Part shown: piece after piece, positions 25,462 to 33,667 of the stretch
How positions within the stretch are numbered: the first letter of the stretch is position 1
How the letters are laid out: the number at the start of each line of letters is the position of its first letter
From: Xylophilus sp. GW821-FHT01B05
Lineage (GTDB): Bacteria > Pseudomonadota > Gammaproteobacteria > Burkholderiales > Burkholderiaceae_C
Direction of reading: 5' to 3'
DNA length: 64,000 bases
NCBI GenBank assembly: GCA_038961845.1
Contig: CP152408.1
Span: 2,232,001-2,296,000, forward strand
Translations under genes and position numbers: made by a program
The notes under the pieces: generated by a model
Seen by the model: the letters and a program-made list of their open reading frames with translations, nothing else
What the model was told of the DNA's origin: nothing
Database searches by the model: none

Positions 25462-27324
25462 TCAGCGCCCGCGAAGGAACAGCCCGTCCAGCTCGCGCAC
25501 CGACAACTGGCGCCAGGTCGGGCGGCCGTGGTTGCATTGATCCGAGCGCTCGGTGGCCTCCATCTGGCGCAGCAGGGCGTTCATCTCTTCCACCGTCAGG
25601 CGGCGGTTGGCGCGCACCGCGCCGTGGCAGGCCATGGTGCCCAGCAGCTCGTTGCGGGCGCGCTGCACCACGGTGCTGGCGTCGTGCTGGGCCAGCTCGG
25701 CCAGCACGCTGCGCGCCAGCTCTACCGCATCGCCATGCGCCAGCGATGTGGGCACGGCGCGCACGGCCAGGGTGCGCTGCGAAAAGGGCGTGATCTCCAG
25801 GCCCAAAGTGCGCAGCACCTCGACGCAGGCCTCGGCCGTGGCCACTTCGTGCGGCGTGGCGGCAAAGGTGGCGGGGATCAGCAGCGGCTGGCTGGCGATC
25901 ACGTCGGTGTCGATCTGCTGCTTGAGCCGCTCGTAGACGATGCGCTCGTGCGCCGCATGCATGTCGACGATGACCAGGCCCTGGGCGTTCTCGGCCAGGA
26001 TGTAGATGCCCTGCAGCTGCGCCAGCGCGCGGCCCAGCGGCCAGTCCTGCGGCGCATCGGCCAGCGGTGTGGGCGCAGGGGCTGCGACGGGGGCGGGGCT
26101 TTCTGCCGGCTGCCACAGTGCCTGCAGGTCAGACACGCGCACACCTATTTGCGGCGTGGGTGCTGCAAAATTAATAGCTGACTGCCGGCGCCACTCCTGG
26201 GCTTCAGGCACTTTTTGTTCAAAAAATGCAGAAGAGGTGGGTGCCACGGCTGGCGGCGTGTCTGCCGCCGGCAGCAGCGTGGCGATGGCATCGGTGCCGG
26301 CGCGCGGTGCGGCCAGGGCGTTTTCCACGGCGTGGCGCACCGCCTGGTGCACCTCGCGGCTGTCGCGAAAACGCACCTCGATCTTGGTCGGGTGCACGTT
26401 CACGTCGACGCGGGTTGGGTCTATGCCTACGTACAGCGCATAGACCGGCTGGCGCTGGCCGTGCAGCACGTCTTCGTAGGCGCTGCGCGCGGCGTGGGTC
26501 AGCACCTTGTCGCGCACGTAGCGGCCGTTGACGTAGCAAAACTGGTGATCCGCCCGCGCGCGCGCCGCATCCGGGATGCCGGCACGGCCGCGCACGGTGA
26601 CGCCGTGGCTGGCGTACTCCACGGCAACCGATTGCTGCAAGAAATCTTCGCCCAACACGTCGGCCAGGCGGCGGTCTTGGGCCTCTTCTGGCGTGCCGGT
26701 GCACAGGCGCCATTGCTCCACCAGCCGGCCTTCGTGCCAGATGGCAAAGCCCACGTCGGGCCGCGCCAGCGCATGGCGGCGCACGGCTTCGATGCAGTGG
26801 GCCAGCTCGGTGGCGTCGGTCTTCAAAAATTTGCGCCGCGCCGGGGTGGAGAAGAACAGCTCGCGCACCTCGATCGAGGTGCCGGTGCCGCGCGCGGCCG
26901 GGCGCAGCTCGCCGCTGCGGCCGTCCAGCAGAAAGGCGCTGGCCTGGTCGGCCGGGCGCGACAGCAGCGACAGCTCTGATACAGACGCAATCGCCGCCAG
27001 CGCCTCGCCACGGAAACCCATGGTGCCGACCGATTCCAGCTCGTGCAGGTTGGCGATCTTGCTGGTGGCGTGGCGCTTGAGCGCCACCGGCAGCTCGGCC
27101 TGCGGAATGCCGCCGCCGTCGTCTTCCACCGCGATCAGGCGCACGCCGCCGGCCAGCAGGCGCACGGTGATCTGGGTGGCGCCGGCGTCCAGCGCGTTGT
27201 CCACCAGCTCGCGCACCACGGATGCAGGCCGCTCGACCACCTCGCCGGCGGCGATCTGGCTGATCAGCTCGTCGGGTAGTTCAAGGATGGGGCGGCGGGG
27301 GCGAGGGGACAGGACGGCGTTCAC
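25462..27324 (-). CDS. mutL: DNA mismatch repair protein MutL
   Basis: A 620-residue MutL. The N-terminal GHKL ATPase has ISQIAAGEVVERPASVV, ELVDNALDAGA and TMGFRGEALA. The C-terminal dimerisation domain keeps the endonuclease motifs DMHAAHERIVYE (about 453-465), ACHGAVRA and CNHGRP. It is therefore likely a nicking MutL, expected in bacteria lacking MutH. Residues about 366-387 in the flexible linker (VPEAQEWRRQSAINF) come from an R1 repeat in frame. The start is GTG. Upstream lie dedA (divergent) and amiC, replacing the usual contiguous amiC-mutL-miaA order. Confidence 0.96.
   Translation of the reverse strand: MNAVLSPRPRRPILELPDELISQIAAGEVVERPASVVRELVDNALDAGATQITVRLLAGGVRLIAVEDDGGGIPQAELPVALKRHATSKIANLHELESVGTMGFRGEALAAIASVSELSLLSRPADQASAFLLDGRSGELRPAARGTGTSIEVRELFFSTPARRKFLKTDATELAHCIEAVRRHALARPDVGFAIWHEGRLVEQWRLCTGTPEEAQDRRLADVLGEDFLQQSVAVEYASHGVTVRGRAGIPDAARARADHQFCYVNGRYVRDKVLTHAARSAYEDVLHGQRQPVYALYVGIDPTRVDVNVHPTKIEVRFRDSREVHQAVRHAVENALAAPRAGTDAIATLLPAADTPPAVAPTSSAFFEQKVPEAQEWRRQSAINFAAPTPQIGVRVSDLQALWQPAESPAPVAAPAPTPLADAPQDWPLGRALAQLQGIYILAENAQGLVIVDMHAAHERIVYERLKQQIDTDVIASQPLLIPATFAATPHEVATAEACVEVLRTLGLEITPFSQRTLAVRAVPTSLAHGDAVELARSVLAELAQHDASTVVQRARNELLGTMACHGAVRANRRLTVEEMNALLRQMEATERSDQCNHGRPTWRQLSVRELDGLFLRGR
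26163..26228 (+). repeat. R1 palindromic repeat, copy D (in frame inside mutL linker)
   Basis: Order: GCAAAATTAATAGCT, GACTGCCGGCGCCACTCC, TGGGCTTCAGGCAC, TTTTTGTTCAAAAAA. The host gene is on the opposite strand; its frame reads VPEAQEWRRQSAINF through the element. Copy B in the ABC permease shares the PEAQ core and the A-run/T-run end. Confidence 0.78.
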
Positions 27325-27384
27325 CGGATGATTTTAGGCCGTGGCCCATAGCCCAGATAATCGCGGGTTGACCTTAGGAGCCCC

Positions 27385-28035
27385 ATGGACCTGATCGCGC
27401 TTGCCATTGACTTCATCCTGCACATAGACCGCTACCTGGAGGCCTTCGTCGTGCATTACGGCGCCTGGGTCTATGCGCTGCTGTTTTTGATCGTGTTCGT
27501 GGAAACCGGCGTGGTGGTGATGCCCTTTTTGCCGGGCGATTCGCTGCTGTTCATCGTCGGTGCGCTGGCCGGTGCCGGCCTGCTGCACCTGGGCATTGCG
27601 GTGCCGGTGTTGCTGGTAGCGGCAATCCTGGGCGACCAGTGCAACTACAGCATCGGCCGGCACATCGGGCCGCGCGTGTTCCAGTGGGAGAACTCGCGCC
27701 TGTTCAACCGCCGCGCCTTCGACCAGGCGCATGCCTTTTATGAGCGTTACGGAGGCATCACCATCGTGCTGGCGCGCTTCATGCCCTTTATCCGCACCTT
27801 CGCGCCCTTCGTGGCCGGCGTGGCGGCCATGCACCGTGGCCGCTTCACCGCCTTCAACATCGGCGGCGCCGTACTCTGGGTGGTGGGCATCTGCGTGGCC
27901 GGCTATTTCTTTGGCAACCTGCCCTGGGTGCGGCAGAACCTGGAGAAGATCATCTGGGGGATGATCCTGATCCCGGGGCTGATCGCCATCTTTGGCGCCT
28001 GGCGCGCCGGGCGGCAGGCATCTGCGGCGAGCTGA
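27385..28035 (+). CDS. DedA family membrane protein
   Basis: A 216-residue DedA/VTT-domain protein with four to five hydrophobic segments. It has the conserved ETGVVVMPFLPGDSLLF and the RFMPFIRTFAPFVAGVAAM motif with the essential Arg residues. DedA proteins act in membrane homeostasis and undecaprenyl-phosphate/lipid flipping. TAGGAG precedes the ATG. It is divergent from mutL, convergent with a glycine-zipper lipoprotein gene, and followed by a strong intrinsic terminator. Confidence 0.93.
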   Translation: MDLIALAIDFILHIDRYLEAFVVHYGAWVYALLFLIVFVETGVVVMPFLPGDSLLFIVGALAGAGLLHLGIAVPVLLVAAILGDQCNYSIGRHIGPRVFQWENSRLFNRRAFDQAHAFYERYGGITIVLARFMPFIRTFAPFVAGVAAMHRGRFTAFNIGGAVLWVVGICVAGYFFGNLPWVRQNLEKIIWGMILIPGLIAIFGAWRAGRQASAAS

Positions 28036-28053
28036 GCCAGCGCAACATGGAAG

Positions 28054-28080
28054 AAGGGCCTCTTGAAGAGGCCCTTTTTT
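28054..28080. terminator. Bidirectional intrinsic terminator
   Basis: AAGGGCCTC, TTGA loop, GAGGCCCTT and a T-run on the plus strand, with the A-rich left flank supplying a weaker tail on the minus strand. It sits 18 bp after dedA and 24 bp from the convergent lipoprotein stop. Confidence 0.85.
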
Positions 28081-28104
28081 CATTCATGCGCCGCAGCGCG
28101 GGGC

Positions 28105-28329
28105 TCAGTAGCCGTAGTTCTTATTGTCTTGACGGCGGCCGACTTCGTTGCCGATCAGGGCGCCAGCGGCCGCACCGCCCACGGTGCCGGCGGTGCCACC
28201 GAACAGGGCGTTGCCGGCAACGCCACCCAGCACGGCGCCGGTGCCGGTACCCAGTTGCTGGTTGTTGGCGCAGCCCGTGAGACTGATCAGGGCTGCCGCG
28301 GCTGCGGAGAGAAGCAGTTTGGTTTTCAT
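28105..28329 (-). CDS. Small glycine-zipper lipoprotein
   Basis: A 74-residue lipoprotein with lipobox LTGC (Cys21), followed by a Gly/Ala-rich glycine-zipper double helix (AVLGGVAGNALFGGTAGTVG, then GGAAAGALIGNEVG), as in the YMGG-like/Gly-zipper_2 family. A short polar tail RRQDNKNYGY follows. Such proteins associate with the outer membrane; their role is generally unknown. AGAGGTGA before the ATG at 28329 supports this start over an upstream in-frame ATG at 28404. Confidence 0.85.
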   Translation of the reverse strand: MKTKLLLSAAAAALISLTGCANNQQLGTGTGAVLGGVAGNALFGGTAGTVGGAAAGALIGNEVGRRQDNKNYGY

Positions 28330-28484
28330 GGTGGTCACCTCTGTAGTTTGGGCGGGGGCTCCGGCATGGCGGGTTTCGCCCTTGGCCAAGGCCCAGACAT
28401 CCACCGTAGGGAATCAGGGTTTCCCATGATGTAGGAGAAGTGCCCCGAGGCCTGTCGTCTCGCGGCGGGCACGCTCCTCAGGGT

Positions 28485-29900
28485 TCAGAGCGTGCGGCTG
28501 CGCGCCAGCGGCGGGTTGCGCGAGAAGTAGCCGGCAATGCCGCGCATCAGCGCGTCGGCCAACTGCTGCTGGTAGGCCGGGTCGCGCAGGCGGGCTTCTT
28601 CCTCGGGGTTGCTGATGAAGGCGGTTTCCACCAGCACGCTGGGGATGTCGGGCGCCTTCAGCACGGCAAAGCCGGCCTGCTCGACCTCGTTCTTGTGCAG
28701 CCGCGCAAACTTGCCGATCTGGCCGAGCATGGAAGAGCCCAGCTTCAGGCTGTCGTTGATCTGCGCGGTGGTGCTCATGTCAAGCATGGCGCGCTGCACG
28801 TGGGCGTCGCGCACGCCGGCCACGTTCACGCCGCCGATCAGGTCGGCCGCGTTCTCCTTGTTGGCCAGCCAGCGCGCGGCCGAGCTGGAGGCGCCGCGCT
28901 GGCTCAGCGCAAACACGCTGGCGCCGCGCGCCGCCGGCGTGGTGAAAGCGTCGGCGTGGATGCTGATGAACAAGTCGGCCTGCACGCGGCGGGCCTTTTC
29001 CACGCGCACATTCAGCGGCACGAAGAAGTCGGCGTCGCGCGTCATGAAGGCCCGCATCGGGTTGCCGTTGAGCGTGGTGGCGTTGATGCGGTCGCGCAGC
29101 AGATGGGCGATGCGCAGCACCACGTCTTTTTCGCGCGTGCCGCTGGCACCGGTCGCGCCCGGGTCTTCGCCGCCGTGGCCGGGGTCGATGGCGACGATGA
29201 TCAGGCGGTCGGTGCGGGTGCGGCTGGGCGGCGGGCTGCCGGGCGCCACCGGGGCAGAGGGCGGCGCCTTGGCCACCACTACCGGCGGCACCGGGGTGGC
29301 CGGTGGCAGGCCGGGCACCGGGCGCGGGTGCTCCATCTGCCGCGCGATCAGGTCGCCGATGGGGTCGGGCGCTGCGGCAGGCGCTGCTGCTGCCACGCTG
29401 GCCTGGCTCTGCGTGTCCTGCAGGCGCTGGGCGATCAGCTCTTCCAGCGGGTCGAGTGCCTGCTGCGGGTACAGGTCAAACACCAGCCGGTGCTGGTAGG
29501 CGGCCACGGGCGGCAGCGAGAACACCTGCGGTTGCGCCGGCTGTTTCAGGTCCAGCACCAGGCGCACCACGTTGGGCGCGTTCTGGCCCACGCGCACACC
29601 GGCGATGTAGGGGTCGTCGCCCTTCACCTTGGCCACCAGTTCGCGCAGCGCGGGGTTGAGTTCGATGCCCTCGATGTCCACCGCTAGCCGCGGCGGGCTG
29701 GCCACGAAGAACTGCTTGGCCACCAGCGCACCGTCTGATTCGATGGTGACGCGCGTGTATTCAGGCGCGGGCCAGACCCGCACGGCGACGATGGTGGCGC
29801 CGCGCGCGATCTCGGCCGCGCCCAGCAGCAGCACCAGGCTGCCCGATTGCAGTACGCGGCGGCGCGTGGGCGGGGCGGGAGGTTTCCGGTTGCCTGTCAT
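28485..29900 (-). CDS. amiC: N-acetylmuramoyl-L-alanine amidase (AmiC-like)
   Basis: A 471-residue amidase. The signal peptide contains RRRVLQSGS and looks twin-arginine type, as in E. coli AmiC. An AMIN domain (about 36-135) targets the septum, a Pro/Ala-rich linker follows, then the zinc amidase domain (about 230-460) with DPGHGGEDPG, the Glu in TREKDVVL, FISIHADAF and LVETAFISN. It cleaves the MurNAc-L-Ala bond during daughter-cell separation. The ATG at 29900 overlaps the tsaE stop (ATGA). The conserved order tsaE-ami-mutL is broken here only by dedA and the small lipoprotein. Confidence 0.93.
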   Translation of the reverse strand: MTGNRKPPAPPTRRRVLQSGSLVLLLGAAEIARGATIVAVRVWPAPEYTRVTIESDGALVAKQFFVASPPRLAVDIEGIELNPALRELVAKVKGDDPYIAGVRVGQNAPNVVRLVLDLKQPAQPQVFSLPPVAAYQHRLVFDLYPQQALDPLEELIAQRLQDTQSQASVAAAAPAAAPDPIGDLIARQMEHPRPVPGLPPATPVPPVVVAKAPPSAPVAPGSPPPSRTRTDRLIIVAIDPGHGGEDPGATGASGTREKDVVLRIAHLLRDRINATTLNGNPMRAFMTRDADFFVPLNVRVEKARRVQADLFISIHADAFTTPAARGASVFALSQRGASSSAARWLANKENAADLIGGVNVAGVRDAHVQRAMLDMSTTAQINDSLKLGSSMLGQIGKFARLHKNEVEQAGFAVLKAPDIPSVLVETAFISNPEEEARLRDPAYQQQLADALMRGIAGYFSRNPPLARSRTL

Positions 29901-30424
29901 GCCGCGATGGTCTCCAGCAGTGTCTGGCCGGCAGCGCTGCCGGCAATGAGGTGCACCGTGCGCAGGCCTTCTGCGTCGGATTCGATGCGCAGGTCCAGGT
30001 CGGCCACGGGCAGCACGCCTTCGGCTTTTTCGGGCCACTCGGCCAGCTTCAGGCCGGGGCCGGCGAACAGGTCGCGAAAGCCTGCGTCTTCCCATTCACG
30101 CGGGTCATCGAAGCGATAGAAGTCGAAGTGATACACCGCCAGACCATCGGCCGCCTCGTGCGGCTCCACCACCGCATAGGTCGGGCTCTTGATGCGGCCC
30201 TGCACGCCCAGCGCGCGCAGCAGATGCCGCACAAAGGTGGTCTTGCCCGCGCCCAGGTCGCCGTGCAGCGCGATGAAGGCGTTGCGCAATGCCGGCAGCG
30301 CGGCCAGGCGTTGGGCGAAGGCGGCGGTGTCGTCCTCGCTGCGCCAAAGCAGCGTGCCCGCGGCCTGTGGCGGGGCAGCGGGGCTGGTTTCTACAATTCC
30401 GGGGTGATGGACAGCAGCAGTCAA
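29897..30424 (-). CDS. tsaE: tRNA threonylcarbamoyladenosine biosynthesis ATPase TsaE
   Basis: The TsaE P-loop protein, needed with TsaB/TsaD/TsaC for t6A37 of tRNA. Walker A is GDLGAGKTT, switch SPTYAVVEPHE, and the HFDFYR motif follows. The start is uncertain: no ATG is present in frame near the expected N-terminus. TTG codons at 30424 and 30427 are the closest candidates and would make the gene overlap the divergent queG start by about 18 bp (175 residues). Codons further downstream would give the usual 155-160 residues only with a non-standard start. Translationally coupled to amiC. Confidence 0.85.
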   Translation of the reverse strand: MTAAVHHPGIVETSPAAPPQAAGTLLWRSEDDTAAFAQRLAALPALRNAFIALHGDLGAGKTTFVRHLLRALGVQGRIKSPTYAVVEPHEAADGLAVYHFDFYRFDDPREWEDAGFRDLFAGPGLKLAEWPEKAEGVLPVADLDLRIESDAEGLRTVHLIAGSAAGQTLLETIAA

Positions 30425-31501
30425 CAACTCTTCTCTCGGATTCAGGAATGGGCACGCGAACTGGGATTCTCCCAAATCGGCGTGACGGGGGTGGATTTGT
30501 CCTCCGCTGAAGCGGGGTTGGTGTCCTGGCTGGAGCAGGGGTTCCACGGCAGCATGCATTACATGGAGTCGCACGGCTTGCGCCGCGCGCGGCCGGCCGA
30601 GCTGGTGCCGGGCACGGTCAGCGTGCTGACGGTGCGCATGGACTACCTGCCCATGGCCACGCCAGAGGGCTGGCAGGGCATTGAATTTGCACGGCTGGAG
30701 CGCCCCACCGAAGGCATCGTCTCGGTCTATGCCCGGGGCCGTGACTACCACAAGGTGCTGCGCAGCCGCCTGCAAAAGCTGGCCGAGCGCATCGCGCAAG
30801 AGGTGGGCCCCATCGGCCACCGCGCCTTCACTGATTCGGCGCCGGTGCTGGAGGCCGAGCTGGCCGCGCGCAGCGGCCAGGGCTGGCGCGGCAAGCACAC
30901 GCTGGTGCTGAACCGCGAGGGCGGCTCGATGTTCTTCCTGGGCGAGATCTACCTCGACCTGCCACTGCCCGCGAGCGCGCCGGTCACCGCGCATTGCGGC
31001 CAGTGCCGCGCGTGTATCGACGTCTGCCCGACACAGGCCATCATCGCGCCGCAGCGGCTGGATGCGCGGCGCTGCATCTCTTACCTGACCATCGAGCACG
31101 CCGGGCCGATCCCGCTCGAGCTGCGGCCCCTGATCGGCAACCGCATCTACGGCTGCGACGACTGCCAACTGGCCTGCCCCTGGAACAAGTACGCGCGGCC
31201 GGCCACGCTGGCGGATTTCGACGCGCGCCCCGGTTTGTTCGGCCAGCCGCTGGCGGCCCTCATGGACTGGAGCGAGGACGACTTCCTGCGCCGCACCGAA
31301 GGTGGCCCGATCCGCCGCATCGGCCACGCGCGCTGGCTGCGCAATGTGGCGGTGGCGCTGGGCAATGCGCTGCGCTCAGGTGCGGGCGGCGAGGCCGAGC
31401 GCGCCGCGCTGCAACGCCGCACAGAGCACCCCGATGCGCTGGTGCGCGAGCACGTGGCCTGGGCGCTGGAACCCAAAAAATTTGAAGAAAAGTGCCTGTA
31501 G
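30407..31501 (+). CDS. queG: Epoxyqueuosine reductase
   Basis: A 364-residue B12- and Fe-S-dependent reductase for the last step of queuosine synthesis in tRNA. The cobalamin-binding N-terminal part has YARGRDYHKVLR and FTDSAPVLE; the two 4Fe-4S motifs are CGQCRACIDVCPT (about 199-211) and YGCDDCQLACPWN (about 249-261); HEAT-like helices follow. The last eight codons and the TAG lie inside R1 copy F, so the C-terminal KKFEEKCL is repeat-derived. It is divergent from tsaE; a TACAAT hexamer lies 9 nt before the ATG. Confidence 0.95.
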   Translation: MDSSSQQLFSRIQEWARELGFSQIGVTGVDLSSAEAGLVSWLEQGFHGSMHYMESHGLRRARPAELVPGTVSVLTVRMDYLPMATPEGWQGIEFARLERPTEGIVSVYARGRDYHKVLRSRLQKLAERIAQEVGPIGHRAFTDSAPVLEAELAARSGQGWRGKHTLVLNREGGSMFFLGEIYLDLPLPASAPVTAHCGQCRACIDVCPTQAIIAPQRLDARRCISYLTIEHAGPIPLELRPLIGNRIYGCDDCQLACPWNKYARPATLADFDARPGLFGQPLAALMDWSEDDFLRRTEGGPIRRIGHARWLRNVAVALGNALRSGAGGEAERAALQRRTEHPDALVREHVAWALEPKKFEEKCL

Positions 31502-31545
31502 CCCAATACTGGTGCCGGCATATTGCTATTAAATCAATAGCTTGA
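31475..31545 (-). repeat. R1 palindromic repeat, copy F (supplies stop codons of queG and the AEC gene)
   Basis: Minus-strand order: GCTATTGATTTAATAGC, AATATGCCGGCACCAG, TATTGGGCTACAGGCAC, TTTTCTTCAAATTTTTT. The queG TAG (31499-31501) and the AEC TGA (31534-31536, inside the left hairpin, same Tyr-stop codons as copy A) are both within it. Confidence 0.8.
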
Positions 31546-32445
31546 TGCGAGCCAGAATGCAAACGGCAGGCTCAGCACGCCGAGGATGGTGGACAGCGTC
31601 ACCAGCCCCGCCACATACGGCCCGTTGTAGCCCATGCGCTGCGCCAGCACATAGCAGGTAGAGGCGGTCGGCAGGGCAGAAAACGCCATCAGCATGGTCG
31701 CCTGCGCGCTCTCCAGCCGCAGCAGCCGCGCCAGCACAACGGCCACCAGCGGCAGCACCAGATGGCGGATCGACAGCACCGCAGAGGCCAGCAGCGCGCC
31801 ACCGGCCATCGCCGCAAACTGCATGCCGGCGCCGGCCGACATCAACCCCAGCGCCAGCGAGGCATTGCCAATGCGCACGAAGGTGGGCGTGAGCCAGTCC
31901 GGCACGCGCAGGCCGACCAGGTTGCAGACCAGGCCCAGCGTGGTGGCAATGATCAGCGGGTTGCGCACGATGGCGCCCAGCACGCGGTGGCCACCGTGCC
32001 GAGCCATCGGCAAGACTGCAGCGATATTGAACAGCGGCACGCACAGGCCGATCAGCACCGCGATCATCTGCAAACCTTGCGGCCCGCCCAGCCGCTCGGC
32101 CAGCGCCAGCGCAATGAAGGAGTTGAAGCGGAAGGCCACCTGCGCGCTGGCCGCTGCGTCGCGGTGGTCAATGCGCGGGCCCAGCCAGGGCAGCTTGGGC
32201 AGGGCATAGGCCAGCACCACGGCCACCAGGCCCAGCAGCAGCCCGGCGGCGATCAGGTCCGAGGCCGCGCGCAAATCCAGCGGGCTGCGCACGATGGAGT
32301 GAAACAGCAGGACCGGGAACAGGAAGTAGTAAACCAGTGCCTCCACCGCCTCCCAGATGGGCCGATTGAGCGGCGTGAAGCGGCAGATCAGGTAGCCAAG
32401 AAGGATCAGGGAGAAGTCGGGGAAGAGCAGCAGCGCGTAGTTCAC
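31534..32445 (-). CDS. AEC family (auxin efflux carrier-type) transporter
   Basis: A 303-residue membrane protein with ten hydrophobic segments of the AEC/MdcF family. The N-terminal half has PIWEAVEALVYYFLFPVLLFHSIV; the second half carries ASLALGLMSAGAGMQF and the NGPYVAGLVTLSTILGVLSLPF ending typical of MdcF-like carriers. Members export or exchange small carboxylates such as malonate. The final Ser-Tyr-stop codons come from R1 copy F. It is divergent from a Bug receptor gene, which may indicate a related carboxylate, but that is inference. Confidence 0.88.
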   Translation of the reverse strand: MNYALLLFPDFSLILLGYLICRFTPLNRPIWEAVEALVYYFLFPVLLFHSIVRSPLDLRAASDLIAAGLLLGLVAVVLAYALPKLPWLGPRIDHRDAAASAQVAFRFNSFIALALAERLGGPQGLQMIAVLIGLCVPLFNIAAVLPMARHGGHRVLGAIVRNPLIIATTLGLVCNLVGLRVPDWLTPTFVRIGNASLALGLMSAGAGMQFAAMAGGALLASAVLSIRHLVLPLVAVVLARLLRLESAQATMLMAFSALPTASTCYVLAQRMGYNGPYVAGLVTLSTILGVLSLPFAFWLASSY

Positions 32446-32609
32446 GGCGGGCAGGATAGCAGCCGTCTTGCGGGCGCCGCGCTGCTGCCTTTTTTGTGCA
32501 CCGCACCACGGGTTTTCCCCAGGAAATTGGCCGCCCTGATGGGGGGAGGGCGGCGGCTGCGCGCATTAGCATCAAGCGCTTGTTTCGAAATCTTATGAGG
32601 AGTGTGTTT

Positions 32610-33575
32610 ATGCAACGTCGAAACCTTGTGGTGCTTGCTGCCATGGCTGCTGTCACGAGCACGGCCTTTGCGCAGGGCTACCCGAACAAGCCGATCCGGC
32701 TGGTTGTCCCGTTCGCGCCCGGCGGCACCACCGACATCATTGCCCGCGTCATTGCCGACCCGCTGGGCAAGGTGCTGGGCCAGCCCGTCATCGTCGAGAA
32801 CAAGGCCGGCGGCGGCGGCATCGTTGGCGCCAACGATACGGCCAAGTCCGCACCTGATGGCTATGCGCTGGGCCTGGCCACAGTGTCGAGCACGGCCACC
32901 AATCCGGCCATCAATCCCAGGGTCCCGTACAACCCGGTGACCGACTTCACGCCCATCATCAACATTGCCGCGACGCCCAACATCATCGCGGTCAACCCCA
33001 ATTTCCCGGCCAAGAACTACAAGGAGTTCGTGGCCGAGCTGCAGAAGTCGCCGGGCAAGTATTCGTACTCGTCCTCTGGTGCGGGCGGCATTGGCCACCT
33101 GCTGATGGAGACCTACAAGAGCCTGACCCACACCTTCGTCACCCACATCCCCTACCGTGGCGCGGGCCCGGCCCTGAACGACACGGTGGCCGGCCAGGTG
33201 CCGATGATCTTTGATAACCTGCCCTCCGCACTGCCCTTCATCAAGGCCGGCCGGCTGGTGCCCATCGTGGTGTCGGCGCCGCAACGCCTGGCCGCGCTGC
33301 CCAATGTGCCCACCTTCAAGGAAGTGGGCCTGGAGCCCGTCAACCGCATGGCCTACTACGGCATCCTGGGCCCCAAGGGTATGCCGCAGGACATCGTCGA
33401 CAAGCTCAATGCAGCGGTGCGCAAGGCACTTGAAGACCCGGCCGTGCGCAAGCGCATCGAGGACACCGACTCCATCGTCATCGGCAACACGCCGGCCCAG
33501 TTCGCCCAGGAAATCAAGGACGAATACGCGATCTACAAGAAGGTCGTGACCGAGCAAAAGCTCACGCTGGAGTGA
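32610..33575 (+). CDS. Bug family solute receptor
   Basis: A 321-residue Bug/TctC receptor: Sec signal peptide ending AFAQG near residue 19, first strand [20 protein letters not shown], then [20 protein letters not shown] and [25 protein letters not shown] is 7 nt before the ATG; an earlier in-frame start at 32496 lacks this. The gene is monocistronic between its own promoter region and a terminator at 33607. No transporter membrane genes are adjacent. Confidence 0.93.
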   Translation: MQRRNLVVLAAMAAVTSTAFAQGYPNKPIRLVVPFAPGGTTDIIARVIADPLGKVLGQPVIVENKAGGGGIVGANDTAKSAPDGYALGLATVSSTATNPAINPRVPYNPVTDFTPIINIAATPNIIAVNPNFPAKNYKEFVAELQKSPGKYSYSSSGAGGIGHLLMETYKSLTHTFVTHIPYRGAGPALNDTVAGQVPMIFDNLPSALPFIKAGRLVPIVVSAPQRLAALPNVPTFKEVGLEPVNRMAYYGILGPKGMPQDIVDKLNAAVRKALEDPAVRKRIEDTDSIVIGNTPAQFAQEIKDEYAIYKKVVTEQKLTLE

Positions 33576-33606
33576 GCCGCGCCCGCCACCGTGCGGGGCG
33601 CCCATC

Positions 33607-33641
33607 AAAAAGCCGCCGTGCCCTGTGCCGGCGGCTTTTTT
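33607..33641 (+). terminator. Intrinsic terminator after Bug gene
   Basis: AAAAGCCGCCG and CGGCGGCTTTTTT enclose a 10-nt loop, ending in a T-run. It starts 32 bp after the Bug stop and ends 27 bp before xerD. Confidence 0.88.
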
Positions 33642-33667
33642 GCGGCCTTTTTTGCTATGGTCGGCGC

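Noticed and set aside
30392..30409. TACAAT 9 nt before the queG ATG as a leaderless promoter
   Set aside because: No matching -35 was seen at the right spacing, and the sequence also belongs to the divergent tsaE start region; not strong enough to annotate.
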